64,000 nt of DNA from Sporosarcina luteola. GTDB taxonomy: Bacteria; Bacillota; Bacilli; Bacillales_A; Planococcaceae. This document shows, piece by piece, positions 60,843-64,000 of the stretch. The translations under genes were made by a program, and so were the position numbers. Where the stretch lies: assembly GCF_023715585.1 (NCBI RefSeq), contig NZ_JAMBOK010000001.1, positions 1,550,001-1,614,000 on the forward strand. The letters are read 5' to 3'. The notes under the pieces are model-generated. The model saw nothing but the letters and a program-made list of their open reading frames with translations, ran no database searches and was not told the DNA's origin. The first letter of the stretch is position 1. Every line of letters begins with the position of its first letter.

Positions 60843-60873
60843 AAAAGACCTTCTGCATCTGCAGAAGGCCTCG
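60843..60873 (-). terminator. Terminator after the sigma-factor gene
   Basis: GGCCTTCTGCAGATGCAGAAGGTC read on the minus strand forms a tight stem (CCTTCTGC / GCAGAAGG) followed by TTTTAAAACTGTTTTT. It starts 13 bases after the stop codon. Confidence 0.88.
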
Positions 60874-60885
60874 TCAGTATCAACT

Positions 60886-61365
60886 CTATCCCCCCATCAT
60901 CCCCCTCAGCTTCTTCAACAGCCTCTCCCGCCTTTTCTTCACGCCCGGAACCGAAATGCCGAAACGATCGGCACATTCCGCCAAGCTGCACCCTTCGAGA
61001 AAAGTCCATTGGACGAACTTCTTTTCGGTAGGATCCAACTGTTCAATCGCGTCATGGAGCCGGCCGAATCCCTCATCTACTTCCGCACCACCAATGAAGA
61101 AAACAAGCACTTCATTCGTCGTCGACATGACATTCTCCTCGAAACGGCTTTCCCGCTTCAGCTCGTCCAACATCGCCCCACGGATACTTCGATAAGCAAA
61201 AGGAGTGAAATCGCCCTTTTCGTCATCGAATCTCGTCCATGCCTGCCATAATGCGACCCTTCCCGCCTGCCTGTACTGTTCATGGTCACGGTAAATATTC
61301 AACTTCCTAAGTGAATGTGAAATCATCGGTTCATATTGCATCAACACATCTTCAAATTCCAACAC
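60886..61365 (-). CDS. Sigma-70 family RNA polymerase sigma factor
   Basis: 159 residues, a short sigma factor with region 2 (YEPMISHSLRKLNIYRDHEQYRQAGRVALWQAWTRFDD, in part; AYRSIRGAMLDEL) and region 4 (LDPTEKKFVQWTFLEGCSLAECADRFGIS, with helix-turn-helix). The start is most likely GTG at 61365, eight bases after AAGG; the GTG at 61389 overlaps that site. It resembles SigH/ComX-like or ECF-like factors used in competence and surface responses. The next gene downstream is comK, although a terminator separates them. Confidence 0.86.
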   Translation of the reverse strand: MLEFEDVLMQYEPMISHSLRKLNIYRDHEQYRQAGRVALWQAWTRFDDEKGDFTPFAYRSIRGAMLDELKRESRFEENVMSTTNEVLVFFIGGAEVDEGFGRLHDAIEQLDPTEKKFVQWTFLEGCSLAECADRFGISVPGVKKRRERLLKKLRGMMGG

Positions 61366-61652
61366 GGTGAAGCCCTTCTGATCGTGCACGACACACTGTA
61401 TTCCCGGGTGATTTCATCGTAATCGGCAAATGAGTTGTTTACATTTCGAGAAAATTCATCCTGCCTGTCCAAACTTCAATTATTTAGGCTCAGAAACTGA
61501 ACTTTACGTCATATTTCATGATTTTCTGCTCTTAACTTTCAATTATCGATTCATTTCGCCCCAAGATTGAGCGCACTATAAAAAATACATTTCATCGTCC
61601 AGTATCCTTTTTGACCCCTCCCCTCTATATAAAAAGAAAAGGGGAAGATGAA

Positions 61653-62453
61653 ATGACACATTACCTAAAGGAATACACAAAATTCAACACAATCGCAGAA
61701 ATGGATGCAGCTGCCGAACAGCACGCCAAACGCCACTGGAATGAAATGACGAAATCAGATCGCCAAGTGCTCGACGTCATCCGCCGCTACTCCGTGAAAT
61801 ACGGTGCTGCGCATTTGAAACACGCAACAATAGAAGAGGCCATAGGGAAAACGAACGTAACTGTACGACGCGCTATCCGCAAACTCGTGACGCTGCAAAT
61901 CATCGAAAAGATCCATACGATCCGTCCAGTGATGAGCGGACTCGGAGCTAACATCTATATCATTTTACCCTTCGATGACCAGGGGAAAATGAACAGCCGG
62001 GATGATGACAATAAACCGCATGACAACAAGGAAAACGAACAGATTTCCATGGACGAAGCCCTTCCTTCTAAATCTATTTTAAAAGCTAAAGACCTTACCT
62101 ACACGTCTCCAGAGGAACCGTCTACGTTATCCACAAGTCTGTTCAGTCGGATGAAAGATCTGCTAGCCGGAACAATCGGAGACACAAAAACAGCCCGTGA
62201 ATTCTTCGGAATTCATCGGGCCATTTCGGGACCGATGTTGAAGTTTGATATCTATAAAGATGACAAGCATGTCTTCGAAGACCTTGCCTATCGTGCGCTG
62301 ATGATCACTGTGATGGCGACAAAGAAGAAGGCGATCCGCAACTTGCCGGGGTATTTTAAAGGTGTGTTGGACAAGTTGGTGGAGGAAACGTACTTCAAGG
62401 ATATATTTATGCTTTTTGATGCACCTGTAGAGGGGTTTTATTGTCCAGTATGA
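61653..62453 (+). CDS. Winged-helix protein, plasmid-replication-like N-terminus
   Basis: 266 residues. Residues 25-90 form a winged helix (TKSDRQVLDVIRRYSVKYG; ATIEEAIGKTNVTVRRAIRKL; GLGANIYIILP). The middle is a polar, poorly ordered linker (110-150). The C-terminal 100 residues are helical. The N-terminal fold resembles plasmid replication initiators and chromosomal DNA-binding proteins, but a Rep function is not shown. ATG at 61653 follows AAGGGGAAG. It is divergent from the sigma-factor gene. Confidence 0.78.
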   Translation: MTHYLKEYTKFNTIAEMDAAAEQHAKRHWNEMTKSDRQVLDVIRRYSVKYGAAHLKHATIEEAIGKTNVTVRRAIRKLVTLQIIEKIHTIRPVMSGLGANIYIILPFDDQGKMNSRDDDNKPHDNKENEQISMDEALPSKSILKAKDLTYTSPEEPSTLSTSLFSRMKDLLAGTIGDTKTAREFFGIHRAISGPMLKFDIYKDDKHVFEDLAYRALMITVMATKKKAIRNLPGYFKGVLDKLVEETYFKDIFMLFDAPVEGFYCPV

Positions 62454-62813
62454 ATTACTGTGGATTTTGTTATGTGTACATTCAATACCTGTTGGTGCGT
62501 TGCTAATTGTTTTCTTGGCGTTGCGACAGGGCTTTATTGTATGCCAGCAATTTTCTATACGCTGCACCATTCTTTGATGCCTGTTCATTCCGGAATTGAA
62601 CGGTTTTGTCGTCTTCTCACTTGAAATAAATATACATATATAAGTAACTTTTGAACTAAAACTAAAAACAGTTAAAACTAAATTATCTATCAATCAGTAG
62701 TATTGTCATGGTACAATGTCATTAATAAACGCTGTGCCTTTCTTTTCACAAGAAGTTTTTCTGAAGCTGAGTTTTGATACTACTGAAAAATACATAATAC
62801 GGAGTGAGCCAAT
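62454..62813. other. Intergenic region, no gene seen
   Basis: 360 bases, AT-rich. The open frames are antisense to the previous gene or lack ribosome sites. It should contain the promoter of the 140-aa gene. Confidence 0.4.
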
Positions 62814-63236
62814 ATGAATGCGGCAAATGATATTGCCTTTTTGGAAGAGGTAAAGAAATATACTCAACATGAATTCAAGGCTTTGGTAGACAATGTTTTT
62901 AATTCCCTAAGCAAAAAATACAACAAACGTGTCAGCTTCGGGAGAAACGGCGGCAAGGAGTTTGGGGTTGCTTTACTCTTATCGGAATTTGATGGTTCAA
63001 CACTTCCTTATATAGATCATGGTGTAGATCAAGTCTTTATAGGCAATTGGGGGCCAGTTGAATTCAGTAATTTCATGGATAAAGTTATCCTTGATAATAG
63101 TGTCATTTCCTATCCAGCTTGGAGCAAGGCCTACAGACTTATAGAGAAGAATCACGCTTGGCTCACAGAACATCCTTGTTCGGTATTAAATATGAATTCC
63201 ACCGACATCGCAAAAAGCATATTTATTAATTCCTAA
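62814..63236 (+). CDS. Unknown 140-aa soluble protein
   Basis: Starts MNAANDIAFLEEVKKYTQ, with ATG at 62814 after CGGAG. A central stretch GGKEFGVALLLSEFDGSTLPYIDHG and the end helices do not match a family I know. No signal or membrane segment. It ends at a terminator shared with the SLH gene. Confidence 0.7.
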   Translation: MNAANDIAFLEEVKKYTQHEFKALVDNVFNSLSKKYNKRVSFGRNGGKEFGVALLLSEFDGSTLPYIDHGVDQVFIGNWGPVEFSNFMDKVILDNSVISYPAWSKAYRLIEKNHAWLTEHPCSVLNMNSTDIAKSIFINS

Positions 63237-63261
63237 TATGGAGCGTTAGCTGTACATATAT

Positions 63262-63313
63262 AAAAACTCCCCAAGTGTAGACAAAGATTATTTTGCCTAC
63301 ATATGGGGAGTTA
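63262..63313. terminator. Bidirectional terminator
   Basis: AACTCCCC...TGTAG pairs with CTACA...GGGGAGTT. It serves the 140-aa gene and the convergent SLH gene. Confidence 0.85.
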
Positions 63314-63323
63314 TTTCTAATTG

Positions 63324-63959
63324 TTAAGGGTTCTTACCTCTCGTCTGCTCTGCCCGATGAAGGAATATGGCCATTTGACCACGATCAACGAATTTACCAG
63401 GAGAGAATTCATTTGGACTTGTTCCAGTTGTAATGTTCTTTTCAAGTAATCCCGTGAGATATGGGGCATAGAAAGCATTGGCATCTACATCTTTAAACTG
63501 TCCGGACTTCCATGGGTGCTTCTCAATATTATAAGCATGGGCGATCAGTTTTGCCATCTGACCACGTTGAAGTTTGTCATTGATACCAAAATTGCCATCA
63601 CCATAACCACCCATGAGACCATGGAAAGCCAGGACGGCAATATACGGATAAAATTCATGATCGGTCGGTACATCGCTGAAGTTAGGATTTGGCACTTCTT
63701 GACCTGGATCCAGGTTAATAGCGCGTACAACCATTTTAGCAGCTTGACCACGTGTTACCTGGTCATAAGGACGAAACGTTCCATCACTAAATCCATGAAT
63801 AATATCGGCATCACTTAACGCCATTACCGATTGGTAAGACTCCATGTTAGGATGCATGTCATTGAAAACACCTTGAGCTGATACATTCGAACTGAAAAAT
63901 AAGCTAAAAAACAATCCTAACACTACCACCTTGGAAAAAAGCCTCAGAGACTTCTTCAA
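63324..63959 (-). CDS. SLH-domain surface protein
   Basis: 211 residues: signal peptide (VVVLGLFFSLFFSSNVSA) and three SLH domains (FNDMHPNMESYQSVMAL; FSDVPTDHEFYPYIAVL; FKDVDANAFYAPYLTGL) with little else, so it may be a wall anchor or part of a larger complex. TTG at 63959 follows GGAGG. The SLH trio is close in sequence to that of the 45501 protein (SDVPTDHEFY against RDVPTSHGFY), suggesting duplication of a module. Confidence 0.92.
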   Translation of the reverse strand: MKKSLRLFSKVVVLGLFFSLFFSSNVSAQGVFNDMHPNMESYQSVMALSDADIIHGFSDGTFRPYDQVTRGQAAKMVVRAINLDPGQEVPNPNFSDVPTDHEFYPYIAVLAFHGLMGGYGDGNFGINDKLQRGQMAKLIAHAYNIEKHPWKSGQFKDVDANAFYAPYLTGLLEKNITTGTSPNEFSPGKFVDRGQMAIFLHRAEQTRGKNP

Positions 63960-64000
63960 TTTACTTCCTCCATTCTATTTAACTATTATTTCTATACTAT

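Noticed and set aside
1..64000. CRISPR array, tRNA, rRNA or prophage
   Set aside because: No regularly spaced repeats, no tRNA-like cloverleaf ends, no rRNA sequence and no phage structural genes were recognised.

Overview
The window looks like a chromosome segment of a low-GC, Gram-positive, Bacillales-type bacterium, most likely Planococcaceae (Sporosarcina/Lysinibacillus-like; this is an inference). Support: strong AGGAGG-type ribosome binding sites with many TTG and GTG starts, glpP/glpD antitermination, a ComK-family regulator, a Crh-like HPr paralogue, SLH surface-layer anchoring domains and TcaA-type zinc-ribbon membrane proteins. No rRNA, tRNA, CRISPR array, prophage or intact transposase was seen.

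Layout. 1-3.2 kb: a partial epimerase, a TM2 protein, a VOC protein and a decayed copy of the epimerase 5' end. 3.4-16.5 kb: a hexonate (galactonate/gluconate) locus. A long minus-strand operon (6PG dehydrogenase, TRAP transporter PQM, KDG kinase, KDPG-type aldolase, galactonate dehydratase, 2-hydroxyacid dehydrogenase, Crh-like HPr protein, RpiA) faces a plus-strand RpiR-type regulator and gluconokinase. Malic enzyme follows downstream. Together they could feed galactonate through 2-keto-3-deoxy sugar acids and gluconate through 6-phosphogluconate into the pentose phosphate pathway. 17-25.3 kb: an SLH-NlpC/P60 wall hydrolase, two zinc-ribbon membrane proteins, a GAF-PAS-GGDEF-EAL protein and a ThDP enzyme. 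25.6-31.3 kb: a 217-aa orphan and an operon of three secreted coiled-coil proteins, a signal peptidase I and an Ig-like protein, beside an orphan LuxR-type response regulator. 31.4-41.5 kb: glpD/glpP, a HAD phosphatase, an ABC importer and a secreted glycerophosphodiesterase, suggesting organophosphate use. 41.8-51.3 kb: murQ, a 784-aa membrane protein of unknown function, a large SLH/beta-helix surface protein, an orphan UppS and a 37-aa zinc-ribbon protein. 51.5-56.5 kb: a three-gene AAA+/coiled-coil/HNH-membrane module bracketed by a real gene and its truncated duplicate. 56.5-64 kb: a zinc-ribbon trypsin-like protease, CstA, a ComK-sigma factor competence-like locus with a small upstream ORF and an attenuator-like terminator, an HTH protein and an SLH protein.

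A dispersed family of palindromic intergenic elements ending in GGTGCCTGTGCA / TGCACAGGCACC runs through the first 27 kb: four two-hairpin copies, two intact one-hairpin copies and several remnants. A second family of terminator-like hairpins (GGGCTGTC...GACAGCCC) occurs three times. Several gene-end duplications have left pseudogene fragments, so the segment has been reshaped by local duplication and deletion.

The best candidates for undescribed systems are the AAA+/coiled-coil/HNH module (51.8-55.7 kb) and the secreted coiled-coil operon with its own signal peptidase (26.8-31.2 kb).
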